Source: Micropterix aruncella
Lineage: Eukaryota; Arthropoda; Insecta; Lepidoptera; Micropterigidae
Direction: 5' to 3'
Assembly (NCBI GenBank): GCA_944548615.1
Contig: OX155961.1
Span: forward strand, 30,644,204 to 30,708,203
DNA length: 64,000 nucleotides
Shown: piece after piece, positions 1 to 11,900 of the stretch
Numbering within the stretch: the first letter of the stretch is position 1
Layout of the letters: the number at the start of each line of letters is the position of its first letter
Made by a program: the position numbers and the translations under genes
Notes under the pieces: generated by a model
Told to the model about the DNA's origin: nothing
Database searches by the model: none
Seen by the model: the letters and a program-made list of their open reading frames with translations, nothing else

Positions 1-770
1 TTAAACACATATACATCTACACTTATATACATATATATGTATATATATTTATAAATATACATATACATATGTTTTACATCTAAACATATACATAAAAGTA
101 GTAATTTTATGTAGTTAGGTATTCTTATACAGCACTATAATTAACCAATTTCTCCGTTTCCTTCCTTCCTAGCTCAATCGACCATTCCGTCATAATTTTT
201 CTTCCTCGTATGGTATCTAACTTCACTTTTAATTCCGAATTTATTCTGTTGTGTAGTCGGACAGTTAGAAAAGAAAAATGTCGTTGGATGAATTGAGTTT
301 TCTTAAGGCGGATATCATGTTGCATGGCAGTAACTGCGGGTGTTCTGATAAGACTGAGATTTAATCATATGCCTATCTGCGTGGGTGTAATAAAATATTG
401 TTGATACTTTCACATATAATTAGCGTATGTCTAGTACTCGGATCTCTTTAAATAAGTGGTCGCTGGAGAACCTAAAAGGCTTTTTGTTGATTACCCTATT
501 TATTGACTTTTAAGCCTTAATCAAGGTATGTAGAGCTGAAAGTGGCCGATTGGCCGTTATTCCATTAGTTATTCAAATAATTCGCAAAGACAACCCGTCT
601 TCATTGTGGGTCGACAGGTTTCTTTAAATGTTATATTAGTATTCACGACGAATCCATTTGTTTTACTACTTTCTTCGATATTACTAGATAGGTTGTGTGG
701 CTTTCTATTACAATCGTCGATAAAATGTATGTCAAGACGCAAATAGAAATCTGTCAGATAATCTAAAAAA
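1..770. other. AT-rich flank, no gene seen
   Basis: The first 75 bases are a TA/TATG-type simple repeat. The rest is AT-rich single-copy-looking DNA. Reading frames here are short and show no recognisable motif on either strand. Confidence 0.6.
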
Positions 771-1460
771 TCGGTTGTGTCACCCCTAGACTTTCCCGGT
801 AAGTAGCTAAAGACTGCTTTCATTTGAACATTAATTTCAGAAATAAAATCGATGAGCGCTCTCTCTCGGCCGGCGGACTAACACGGCTGGGTTCCATTAC
901 GCCTCAGGCTGCGCGGTTCGTTTCTCTGCTAATGGCGGGTTCAGGCCGACCGCCAACAGATGTATTTAATATGTCGGGTAGGTGGGGTGCGCGGCGAGGG
1001 ACGGCGGCGGTCTTGGCCCTCCGGCCCTTGCACCCGTCGGGCCGGGACCGACTCCCGGGCTCTGACCCTGAGGACGCACCAATAATCACCGGCGAACGGC
1101 GCAATCGCGCGTCAATCATTTCAATGTATGGCGGAATTTAAATATTATTAGTGTAGCCTGTATATGAGACATTTCAACCAAATTTTCACAATGTGATTTT
1201 GCCCCAATGAGATATATGTGCCAAATTTCAAGTCCAAGCCTCTAAGACTGAAGAAGATTCCAACCACAAGTTTTCAACTGTTACCACGACCAAATGATGC
1301 CTGAATACCTTTCAGCTCAATCAGATTAAGCGTTTGGGTGCTATCGTGAAAGAATACATACACACACAGACACTCAGAGGGGCTCAAAATCGATTTTTTC
1401 CTTAAAATCTCAAAAAAAAACGAGTTCACAACACTTTCCCGATTAAAAGTAAAGGCTAAA
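770..1460 (+). repeat. Dispersed repeat family B with a GC-rich island
   Basis: It begins with the GTTGTGTCACCCC..GACTTTCCCGG head seen again near 2700, 18250, 46770 and 56460. It later has the family's tail, with CTCAATCAGATTAAGCGTTTGGG followed by a CA-rich stretch. Between these, bases about 870-1120 are strikingly GC-rich compared with their surroundings and keep open frames on both strands, which GC richness alone can explain. No protein is recognised. The family looks like a non-autonomous element; both ends carry TTTCCCGGCAAG-like sequence in opposite orientation. Confidence 0.55.
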
Positions 1461-1929
1461 GCGTATGGTACGTAAGGCTGCCTTTTGCAATGTTACTGTC
1501 AGCAACAGACTCGCTTGCTATTCCAGAAACATTGCAACGTTCGATGAAATTGAAAATATCCATTGTAATCGCTTGTTTTTTCTTTTGGCTTTATATTCCT
1601 TCACGTATGTTTCAGTGTCTCTGAAAAAACATACTATTCATTTGTGTATCCAGTTAACTTAGTTTATTTTATGTAGTGAATACTAATATATTTTTTTTAT
1701 ATAAATAAACTAAAATTTAATTATAATTTTTATAAACTATGTATAATATTTATAGTGATATAAATGAACTAGTTTAGTTTATTTATATCACTAAGAAACG
1801 ATATAACCTATATTTTACCTACAGCTAGATAGCGCATCGTACTCAGCGCTTTTAATATTATTTTTCAAAAAAATTAAATTTACAAATTTAAAAAAAAATA
1901 AAAATAAATAATCACATTGGATTATGGAG

Positions 1930-2290
1930 GTCGATTCGGTCTCTAAGCAGTATAAACTCCCTGAAAGTCTCGGATGCACAGCCCTGCGTCCAGATATAAC
2001 TCTTTACTCTCTATCTCGGAAGATGGTCCTTATCGTAGAATTAACTGTTCCATGGGAATCAAATATCCCAAAAGTACAAATTAAATAAATACCATGATCT
2101 CGCAAATGAGTACAAATTAAATAAATACCATGATCTCGCAAATGCCGTCACCCGGAACGGCTTCACTGTTCACATTCACGCGGTGGAAGTAGGCGTTCGT
2201 GGCCTGCCAGCTAAATCTTTGTGTCACCTTTTTAAAGATCTTGGTCTCTCCAGGAAAATAATCAACTCCTTTCTAGAAAAAAATATCTAA
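1930..2290 (+). pseudogene. Degenerate LINE-type ORF end with RLE-like motif
   Basis: Two frames read through a coding remnant. The first gives LRPDI, then about 12 residues, then LIVELTVPWES. The second gives KYHDLAN followed by VEVGVRGLPAKSLCHLFKDL and a stop near 2288. This resembles the C-terminal region of invertebrate LINE-type polyproteins in which a PD..ELTVPWE pattern is reminiscent of the PD-(D/E)xK restriction-like endonuclease fold. A frameshift separates the two parts, and a 36-bp direct duplication lies at the junction (2073-2108 and 2109-2144). The class (R2/NeSL-like) is an inference from memory of the motif; the dead state is seen directly. Confidence 0.5.
2073..2144. repeat. 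36-bp tandem duplication in LINE remnant
   Basis: The sequence from AGTACAAATTAAATAAAT to CTCGCAAATG occurs twice back to back. The period of 36 keeps the downstream frame, so the second frame reads KLNKYHDLAN twice. Confidence 0.85.
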
Positions 2291-2699
2291 AACCGCGATT
2301 TCTGCATCTCAAATCCTATGGCTTCGAAGGGGGAGTGAATGGGTGGTAAGGTGAACGCTCACATATGGCAAGACAGCTGTCCTAACCTACCACAGCCGGT
2401 CGTTAGTCCGGAATCCACCGTTCACCTCCCAGAAGTGTAATAATTATATATGATGGGCCCGATTTTTGGTCGGTGAATTCCATTGCAGCTCCGTTTTGTA
2501 TTTTATTTTATTTTAATAAAAAAAAATATATTTTTGTTTCTCCCATAATTATTATCAAAAGTTGCTTAACTGCTCATACTGATTCCCCCCTTCAAGGATG
2601 CCCGTTAATTAAAACTCACCCCGTATAGCTGAGAAATTTAATAAACAGGAAATATGTATATTAAACTTGTGTAACAATTTTAGGATTTGAAACATTAAA

Positions 2700-3050
2700 A
2701 AAAATCGTTTGTGTCACCCCAAGACCTTCCCGACAAGCCGACCCCCCCCCTCCTCAGTGCGCCAATGCGTAGTATATTTGTACTATTTTCTTTGGTATTA
2801 AACAATATTTTTCCAAAACTTATGTATTTTCTTAAATATGGCCCACTGTAAATATTATTTGCGTCGCGTGTATACGAGATATTCCAACCAAAAGACATAT
2901 TCCGTCCAAAAAGGCATCTGCGTACCGAATTTCAGGTCCTTAATTCAAGGTTTGGATATTTTTAATTTATCTTCAAATACTTGCTTCGAAGAAATTAGAA
3001 ATACGATAAACAGCCTTCGGGTTTGATTGGTATTTCTTCGTCCGCTAGGT
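2700..3050 (+). repeat. Family B copy
   Basis: It carries the GTGTCACCCCAAGACCTTCCC head, then the internal block AAATATTATTTGCGTCGC..TATACGAGATATTCC and AAAAAGGCATCTG. The same order is seen at 18400-18500 and 56640-56740. It has no coding capacity. Confidence 0.7.
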
Positions 3051-3309
3051 ACGTAGGCTGTGGTAATGGTTACTACACTATAACAATGCTTTCTAGGCAG
3101 TATAATATATTCTATAAAAGTTCATATGTTTATTAACACTATAAATACATTGTGATGTATATTATATGTATATATTTATATTAGCTATACTTTTACATTT
3201 TATTATTACCTTATCGTATTATTTCTATTATTTATTATTTGTGCACGTATATGTATGTATATATGTATGTATGTTATATAACATTCTATATCTTAAATAC
3301 ATCTATATA

Positions 3310-3690
3310 ACTCATAATGTGGCTTCCCTATCCCTTTCCCCTTACTCAAACCTGCATTTTTTTCATAGCTCATAGCGCTGTAACAAAAGATTTAGTTTGA
3401 TTGTGAAAACTTTTAATTTGCCATAGATTTGTATAACATGTGTTAGAATTAAGTATATAAAAAAGCTGTAAGTTTTTCGAAAAATAAAAATAAAATAAAA
3501 TAAAATAAATAATATTTTGAGATTGAAGTATGCCTAGCGCAGCCCCTTGGTGGACCGATTTCAAATAATTTTGACTAAATGATGCTTTCATGCCAAATTT
3601 CAGTTCAATCGGATGATACGTTTGGGCGTTATCGTGAAGGAACACACACACACACATACTCATAGACGAAATTCAGCCTGGAAATGGAGA
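3310..3690 (+). repeat. Dispersed repeat pieces including family B tail
   Basis: Bases 3310-3470 (GCGCTGTAACAA..TTGTGAAAACTTTTAATT) recur at about 15725-15860. Bases 3525-3690 are the family B tail: a GGTGGACCGATTTCAA block, then TTTCAGTTCAATCGGATGA, then a CA run. No gene is present. Confidence 0.6.
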
Positions 3691-3698
3691 TTGAAGCG

Positions 3699-3762
3699 GA
3701 GGGGGGGGGGGGGGGAGGGGGGGGGGAGGGAGGGGGGGGGGAGGGGGGGGGAGGGGGGGGGG
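3699..3762 (+). repeat. Poly-G low-complexity tract
   Basis: This is about 64 bases of G runs broken by single A residues. It has many runs of four or more G and could form G-quadruplex structures. Frames across it give poly-Gly or poly-Pro and are not genes. Confidence 0.9.
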
Positions 3763-4218
3763 CAAAATGTATATACCGTCTTCATCTCGAAAAAAAACGC
3801 GTTCATAATAATTTCCCTCTTTAAGGAAAGTAATACTCGTTAAATTATTTAGTACGATAAACATTAAAAAAAAACTTTCCAGTCCTAAACTCCTACACTT
3901 ATTAAAGTAATTATTAAAGTAAATACCTACTCGTATAATGTTATTTTAGACTCTGTTGTCACTTAACTGCTAGTTACTTACAGGTGAATATAATGTCTCT
4001 CCATTTATTAAAAATTTGCGTGGACTAACCAGTCTTTTCAATTTAAAAGTCAATACGATTATTTGAGCTCGAGCCAGCTGAGCACCATTCAAGTGAATGT
4101 GGCCCTATTAGGTCGTTATGACCGTTCGCGGTGGGAACAATAGCAGACATTTAGTTTGGCATTTTACAGATTTACTTATCTATATAATAAGAATATCTAT
4201 ATAACAAGACATCTTGGG

Positions 4219-4775
4219 TTGTCGACTACAACGGGCGAGCCCGTCACCACAGGGAGTTTTAACGATTAGTCGTTCTATCTCCCTGGAGTGAGCGTAGAAG
4301 ACTTTGGACAAAAGACAATCCACCGTCTAGCTTCGCCACAACCCGTAAGAGACCAACGCCTTACCGCGAGATAGCCAGGAATGCTACCTGGCGGGCGAAA
4401 CGGTGAATACCGAATCTATCGCGGACCATGGCGTCCTTTGCCCGCCTCTAACCCGGGATCGGATGGCCAATGGTCATTTCAAGAGCAGTCGCCGTAAGGT
4501 ACGCAACAACCCCCGCTCTATAGGAAACAATACAGCTTCCAGACTCCCCCGACTGTTAGTCGGAGTGCACAATCGATTGGCTTGCGCCGCACGGTGCGCA
4601 GACCGTCCAGGAGCGCCAGAGGTTTGATTCCCAGGGGAAACTGACCAGGGCCAGAGTCCTACCCAGGTTCGCACCCCGTGAGTGGAGGCCGTCGGATGGG
4701 TGTTGACCCGTGAGTGTGACCGACCCTGAACACATGGGTCTTCGTGGCCAACCCATCATGGGCCCGTTAGCTCCC
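4219..4775 (+). mobile_element. Family A element, copy 1
   Basis: It begins TTGTCGACTACAACGGGCG and ends GGGCCCGTTAGCTCC, the two ends shared by all complete family A copies in this window. There is no poly(A) tail. Flanks carry a partly matching direct repeat (AACAAGAC before, AACACAAGAC after). The element is far more GC-rich than its surroundings. I read family A as a non-autonomous retroposon of about 560-680 bp, because the best copies have 14-15 bp target-site duplications. Confidence 0.75.
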
Positions 4776-4837
4776 TAACACAAGACAATGAAACACAGCA
4801 CGATTAAGTAAGTTGTAGTGTCATTATTTTCAAAATA

Positions 4838-5795
4838 TTGTCGAAATTACATACCGAGTGTCTAGTGAAAAGACTAAGAAAATTGATTTATATATTTATT
4901 CAAGTGCGAGATATTCTGGGCCTGCCTTATTTAAAAACAATACATATATTACGCTATATGCCAATCAATAGTGACATACGGTATACTTGGACAGAGAGCT
5001 TGCGGAAAACCCTTCTCCAGAAAGTGAACGTTGTCCAAAAGGCCAATAATTAGAATTATGTTACGCCTAGGCGTTACCCTTCTGACGACCTGTTTGTTGA
5101 GGCACAATTGCTTGATAAGAGGCAGTTATATTGCCTCGAAGCAATACTTCGTCTTAAAAACAACAATGAAGACGAATATTGTGTTTCTACGGGAAATAGT
5201 GAGCGATAAGGTCGTTATAAGGGAGACTTTGAAGTGCCGAAACGTCTAACGTCTTTTGGACAACGTCACTACAGCTTTCTTGCTCCAAGAATGGTTAATA
5301 TCATGAGTAGAAAGGACATATTGGGAATTAGCAGCAAATACCTAAAAATTTCAACTTATATTATGGTTAATAAACCTTGGAAGGAGAGGGACATAGAAAA
5401 CATTTAACACAATTCTAAAATAAATAAATACATTAAAAAAAAACTTTTTTTGTTATATACATATTTATATTTACCCTATTTAAGTACTTAATATATACGT
5501 ATTTTCATTAATTATTAAATATTATTAGTTATTATTAGAAATGATTATTTATTAATACTATTATATATTATTATTTATTATTATAAATTATTATTTAGTA
5601 CTACGTGTTTATAGTTGTAATATGATTTTGGTGTAGTGTGAATTACATTTTAACTTAATTTGATTCAGATTTTTTATTTTTATTTTGGAAGTTATGTAGT
5701 TTATAATCATTTGTATTGGTCTCTATATTAAGTGCTAACGGTGTATTTTTTGTGGACTAATAAATAAAAATAAGCAAAATAAATAAAATAAAATT
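4838..5795 (+). pseudogene. 5'-truncated LINE 3' end
   Basis: Broken frames include QVRDILGLPYLKTIHIL and, near 5240-5408, FGQRHYSFLAPRMVNIM..ERDIENI before a stop. These resemble the region after the reverse transcriptase domain of Jockey/CR1-type LINEs. An AT-rich 3' region follows and ends in AATAAA-like repeats at about 5757-5795, as a LINE tail would. Several frameshifts make it non-functional. The class is inference. Confidence 0.45.
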
Positions 5796-5838
5796 GTAGT
5801 TGTGTTGAATAATAAAAATAATTTTAGTGGAATATATG

Positions 5839-6215
5839 CAGCCCTGGATCTACAACTTTTTCCGAACCGAGGCAAAAACTAGACGTTGGCGCCCCTCCTT
5901 TCCAGTACTTAACGTTAATGATATTAACCCTAGAACCGTACCCTGGGGTACCAAACAAAAAAAAACGAAAATTTCTTTTTTTTCTTCTTAGCAGACTTTT
6001 TTACGCATCCCCATGTACTTAGGCCGGGCACATCGTTACGTTCAAAATCAACTTACGATGCATTTCTAAAGCAAATGGACGATTGATAGTACGTACGTTC
6101 TGGATGCTAGGCGCTTTAGTAAGCAAGTTTTTTTCATGAGTTTGGCGCCGTCCTTAAATTGCCGACCAGGGCAGGTTCCTCTGTTTGCCCACCCCCCATT
6201 TCCTAGATCCGTGAG
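5839..6215. mobile_element. Degenerate hAT-like MITE remnant
   Basis: It starts CAGCCCTGGATCTACA and near its far end has CCTAGATCCGTGAG, which is roughly the start in reverse complement. The internal GGCGCC..TTAAATTGCCG blocks resemble a dispersed insect repeat. The ends are too decayed to define a target duplication. Confidence 0.35.
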
Positions 6216-6375
6216 TGACTGTATGATGCAAAGAGGAAAATGCCAGGAAATTAAGGTAGGAACCGCCGTAATTGACCAATCACTGATCTTACGATCGCAG
6301 TCGATTCCAGAGTCAATGAGGAGGACTAGTCACTTCGCCAGCTCAAATGTTTTTATTCAACATAATACATTATTT

Positions 6376-6493
6376 GTAGCGTCCTTAGCCCCATTGACAC
6401 CGGTTGTCCTCATTGTTACCGAAGTTACGTAGCGGCGGGCACGGTGAATACTGGGATGGGTGACTGCCTGAGTGTTTGAGTGCGTGATGCTAC
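6376..6493 (+). repeat. 5S rRNA-derived sequence (pseudogene or SINE head)
   Basis: About 118 bases follow the order of an insect 5S rRNA. GCGTCC lies near the start, then GACACCGGTT, then ACCGAAGTTA (box A region), CGGGCACGG, an intact GGATGGGTGAC (box C) and GCCTGAG, ending GCGTGATG. Identity is good in the internal promoter but poor elsewhere, so this is not a working 5S gene. It is either a decayed 5S pseudogene or the head of a 5S-derived SINE; the next 70 bases up to an A run could be its body. Confidence 0.6.
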
Positions 6494-6559
6494 AAATGCC
6501 CACCTAGAAGATGGTGCCAATAGGCATTAAGGCGGGTTCCACAAAGAGGCATATGCCTT

Positions 6560-8200
6560 GTGAGTAAAAAAAAACATTACTTTATTATGGAAACAAACAG
6601 TCAATATTACATATAATAAAAATACTTTATACTTTATGAAAAATTACCATTACGACGTTTCCAAATGTAATAATAACATTTTCACTAAACTTTAGGTACT
6701 TAAAAAAATACAAAAAGGGAGTTTGCTAAGTTACGATTAATTGTATATCTTTGAGTATCAAATATTGCAATAAATAAATAAACAAACAAGCAAATAAATA
6801 AATAACCAAAAATAGGTAAACAAAATATAAAGCAATTAGTGTAGTTTATAATAGATAGTGTAGTTTTTAACATTTATAATAGATCTCCATATAATCTTGT
6901 CAACATAATGGACTTATATGTGAGCTTATATATTGCAAGTGAAGTAGCAAATATGTCAATCTGAGAATTTATTATTATATGAATTACATTTATTGTATAT
7001 AAATAAACTCTTAATTGAATTTGTTTTCACAAGAGGAAGGCGGAATTGTCTAGGTAGGCGTTGAGGTAGATCGTCAAGGTAGATCGAGAGAATCGAGAGA
7101 AAATATAAAAATTTATTTGACCTAATACATCTTTCGCAACTATAGCTTTATTTGCATGCTTGTGCTAGAAAGGAAAACTAGCAATAATCAAGGAAACCTA
7201 ACATTAATTTCAAGGAATCATCAGGTAAATATCTGAAAATAGTTATAGTAATCTGAAATCGCCAAAATGAAGTGAATATTGTTAGTTTTACACTCATTAT
7301 GCAAATGAGCTCAATTTAGTAGGTATTTAACAATATTTGAAGATGTAAGTTGACATTATAATTAATTAAATTGAGTTCACATAATAAATTAACAGATGAA
7401 AATAACATTTAAATATATCTTAATATTTATTGATTATAGATAATGTTCTTATGGCACAATAAGTAAATAAATCAAAATTTAATAATAACTAAAAATAAAA
7501 TACTAATTTAAGTAGTTAAGTGTAACAAAGTTTACGCGGTCTCAATATAAACATCGAAAATATGGTGTATCTTCAAATAAAAGTCTAATTTTTAGAAGTC
7601 ATTATATTATTAATAATATAAGCAATGAATAAATACAAGAAATTGATTAAGTGTACTATAAGAAAATGCGGCAAAGGGAATTAAATATGTTGTAAAAGCA
7701 CGTCACGTTAATGCACATTGTTCGCTCCCAAATTTAAATCATAATTCATTTCAATAGAATTCTAAGCGTTTAGATTGTAGGTGAGAATAATGGATAAAGA
7801 TAACTACGTATATTAAATTTTGTATTATTTTAATGGACGATTTTTACATCACAGACTTGTTTTCCGTAAAACGTTTTAGTTTACTAAAAAAATAAAAATA
7901 CATTGCATTTGATTGTTATAACGAACAATTAGGATAAACAATTAGATCAGGTAAACAATGTAGACGGTAAACATACAATTCGGTCAGGAAACAATAAAAC
8001 AATACTTCAAAAGTAGCACATGTGAATTGTTAAAATTCACACAAATAAATTATTAAAATAGAATTGTGAATTGTATACACATGTGAAAGTGCAGTCTTAC
8101 AGATATATTATAATAAATGATAATATTAAACGTTTTATTATATTATTATAAAACAATTTAATTTGTCTATTTTTGTAATGTTCTTCACCCTTTTGATTCA
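6560..8200. other. AT-rich intergenic stretch, nothing recognised
   Basis: Very AT-rich DNA with AAAT-type simple repeats. Both strands show only short frames and no motifs. Confidence 0.6.
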
Positions 8201-8203
8201 TTA

Positions 8204-8518
8204 GGGGCTCTCTAGACGATCAAGCATGCTTGTCAAGCATTGCGTCGCGGGCTGGTCAGGGATCGTAAACTTTAGAAAATATGCAAATATATTTTTAAAA
8301 TATTTACTAAATATGCCTATTTTGTAGTTTTATACCCGGGAGTCACGCCATTCATCAATCAATTACGTCTAATTAACGTGACTCCCTGGTATAAACTACA
8401 AAATTAGGCATTTTAGTAAATATAAAAAAAAAATATTTGCATAATTCCTGCGGTTTACGATCCCCGCCCAGCCCGCGACGCATGCTTGACAAGCATGCTT
8501 GATCGTCTAGAGAGCCCC
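8204..8518. mobile_element. PIF/Harbinger-like MITE with long terminal inverted repeats
   Basis: The left end GGGGCTCTCTAGACGATC and the right end GATCGTCTAGAGAGCCCC are exact inverted repeats, and the similarity runs far inward with small differences. A TTA lies immediately outside each end (8201-8203 and 8519-8521), fitting the 3-bp TWA target duplication of PIF/Harbinger elements. It has no coding capacity. Its right end is about 340 bases before the predicted start site of the dehydrogenase gene, so it could carry or disturb promoter elements. Confidence 0.85.
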
Positions 8519-8825
8519 TTAGAATATTATAAAAATTCAAAACCCAGTACAGATTCAGAAAAAAACAAACAGCAAATCCGTTGTCGTCCGCTGTTCGTGT
8601 ACAGTTGAGTAGCGTGAAGCGAACATGTTTTCCACATACCACCGTCCGGAGTCGTCCCATTTCTTTGCGCGTTGATTGTACTCCTACTCATACATACATA
8701 CGCATAACGCTGCTTGTATTTGAAGACAAGTGGTCACTCATTCCGCTCCGCCTGCTCGAGTTTGTGTGTGTGGTGGTATGGTGATCGATGAACTACCGTC
8801 ATTTCGGCAACTCAGACCGAAAATC

Positions 8826-8861
8826 TATAAATATATGCCGAGTTTGGAAGCGGTTTTCAGT
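8826..8861 (+). promoter_or_regulatory. Core promoter: TATA box plus TCAGT initiator
   Basis: TATAAATA at 8826-8833 is followed by TTTTCAGTGA, where TCAGT at 8857-8861 matches the arthropod initiator. The A at 8859 lies 33 bases from the start of the TATA box, the expected spacing. This predicts a 62-base 5' UTR before the ATG at 8921. Confidence 0.65.
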
Positions 8862-8920
8862 GACAGTGAGGTGTCGGTTTGTGTTGGTTGTTTTATCTGT
8901 GATAACATACCGGCTTCAAG

Positions 8921-8939
8921 ATGATGATCGATGATACAG
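8921..8939 (+). CDS. SDR gene exon 1 (coding part)
   Basis: Nineteen coding bases encode MMIDDT plus the first base of codon 7, followed by the donor GTGCGT. Two adjacent ATGs are available; the first is chosen. Phase 1 matches the start of exon 2. Confidence 0.6.
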
Positions 8940-11900
8940 GTGCGTTATTCTTGACATTGGTAAACAAGTTTATAAAAAATGTATATTTTTAATAGGAAAA
9001 AATATATTAAATAATATATTTTACATAGCAAGCTATCGTTATACTGAAAAAAATATGTCATATTAAAGTAAACGTTAAAATAATATTTCAAAAGTGACTC
9101 TTCGGAGATATTTTTAAACTGATAAATACAATGATCCAGTTTTTATACTATAATGAAATATTATAGTTTCTCCATTTTTAATTATTGCAATATCATGCAA
9201 TGCACTGTCCTACATATCGGATCTCATATACGATTGAGGGGAAAACAGTACAGCCAGTTATGACCCAGAAAGACCTCAGCATCACTATCTCAGTAGCAAA
9301 AAACCGATAACCTAATATGCCCAAAACTGTTGCCAGTGATCCTATGTTAATGTCACCTAAGTAAGCTATAGCCTGTTCTTCGGCTGACATTTTAATTCGG
9401 ATAAATATATTTATAACTAATATAAAATCTAATTAAAATAGAAAATAATATATTTGATTAAAAGTAAAATTGAAAACATAAAATTATAAACCACAGTAGT
9501 AATAAATAAAAATGGTGTACAAATAGGAAGCATTTAAATAATCATAATTGCTAGAAATAAAGTTAGATAACTGGTCAATAAAAATTTTAATGTGGTTAAA
9601 AAAATCAATTTATATATAAATATGAAAATAAAATTTTGCTTTATATCTATACATATAGGAGTATTAAAATAACCATTAAAAAAGAAAGGATATACATATG
9701 TTTACAACATTTTATTGCGAAGATGATTAAATGAGATTTGTTTGGAATTTGGAACCCCACTACAGTTTTTGTCTGTCTTGGGGTGATAGTATTTAAAACA
9801 TAGTGACTTCGATATTATTATTTTTTCTTTCATTTATTTATATCGCTCATTCATTCTTTAAAATAAAAAAGTTTTATTTATATGAATAACTAACTATCTA
9901 AATAATATAAAATATTTAATTAAGTAAATAAAAAAAAATTGAAATAAATAAACAAATAAATTGACCAATAAATTAAATGCATAAAAATGGTTTCTTATAA
10001 ATAGCAGCTTTACTAATGTTTGAAAAGTTGCACATATAGCTGTCATTAAAATCAGCCTTTTAGGTTAAATTGAGGATTTTCATAACAACTAATTTCATTA
10101 AAATATTACCAGACGCTAAATGAAAACAAATATTAATAAAGTCTTAAAGGGATACTTTTTTATACAGAAAAACATTAATTTGTTTTGGAAGGAATGACTC
10201 ATTTATGTTATGATTATAAAATCAAATTGAAAATAAATATTTTTTTAGTAAATCATTTGTTATATTTACACAACGTACAGTAGAGTAAATTGATGTTTTT
10301 TTTTTGCTTTTGGAGACATGATGCAGTACAGTATGATACCGATAGTCGTACAGTATAATAAAACATTTTAATTTCTGTATTTTTTTTAATATGCATATTA
10401 ATAGAATTGATGATTTTAACTTCTTACATATTCAACTAATTTCATTAATTCTATGACCAGACGATAAATGAAAAACATAGCTTATTATAAGAGTCTTAAA
10501 GTTATAAATTTGAATGCAGAACAAAATATTTATTTAAAATGAATGACTCAGATATATACATATTTTGATTAAAACAAACTAAAAGAAAATTGATTTTGAC
10601 AACTTAAAAGAAAATATTGTATGAGAAACTTATTGGTTATATTTACACTACTTACAGTACAGTTAACTGACTGGTGGTACATTTTTGTGTTTTGGTGACA
10701 TCACGCATTAAAATAGTTGTATCCTGCTTTGCTTGTATTCAATTTCGATCAATCATTTGATTTCTTCTTCATAATATAACTAACGGTGCCATGGTCTATA
10801 AATAGTAGGTCATTATCGAATCATCACACATTTTAGTTTTAGATTGCATATCACCAATTTCAATAGTTAAATGAGGTGGATATTCAACTTTCTACGGATG
10901 CATTGGCTATCTTGACTTTCTATGTCAACGATAATGGATATTGTTGTCATTTATTGACTAATGCGAAGATGGTTCTTCTGTGGGATAAAACTTTTTTATA
11001 AGCCTTTATTTATATTCGCATTTGTAGTTCAATATGTCAGCGTCAAATGCTGGCTTTCAATTTAATTTTTGCGTTTTTTAAGCAATTTATCAATTTTAAA
11101 CTATGGCATTCAGTCCATTTATATTGTCGCATAGTTCATCAAAATGGCACGGAGTGGAGAAGAATTCAGGGGTCTAAAAACAAAAGTAGACAATCCCACG
11201 GATGTCATTTTATACAAACTGAAAAAAACACTTCACAAAATTGTTTTCATGCTATAGCCAAGAAAACAACCATTAACTAAAAGAAAGGCAGATTTTGATT
11301 TTTTTCAGAACATATTTAGCACGGTATCTTTTTAATAATAAGGGTTATTTTAATGAAATGAATGGACATATGTAACTCTGTTTCCAAATGGCGGACATTA
11401 CTAGTTTCATTTGTAACGCTAATAGGACATAACCAAGTTTGTTGCTATCATGAAGGACATGCACTAACCAGGGATGTATTTAGTAAAGTAATAACCAGTG
11501 AAATAATATTAATTATCTTTATTTATAAAAACACAATTTTAATCTTTAAATTAGTTTAGTAAATTTTAAATGAATAGCTGTTTTGACTCTTCTTGTGGTT
11601 CACACAATTCGGGTTCCAAATGAATGTTCGCTATAATTTCTTCTTCTTGTGCGTTAGAGTCTTGATTTACTTCAATGATATTTTTATAAAAAGCTAATTG
11701 TGGGAGTAAAAGGGTTGCCATAAAAATTTAAAAAAATTCCAAAATGTGACTTGTCTACTTTTGTTTGTAGACCCCTGAATTATTACTCGTATGAGCTCGA
11801 AACACTAGCTGTCGTTATATGCACTCAAGGCGTCTTCAAATTAATTACTGACTGGGTATAAATTATAAAATCATAACACATCGTTACTTCTCAAAGAGAA

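Noticed and set aside
3673..3864. Poly-proline / poly-glycine reading frames
   Set aside because: They are produced by the G-rich low-complexity tract.
6376..6493. Working 5S rRNA gene
   Set aside because: Too many differences outside the internal promoter, and it is a single copy rather than a cluster in this window.
8373..8660. 95-codon minus-strand frame near the promoter
   Set aside because: It lies largely in the MITE terminal repeat and shows no motif.
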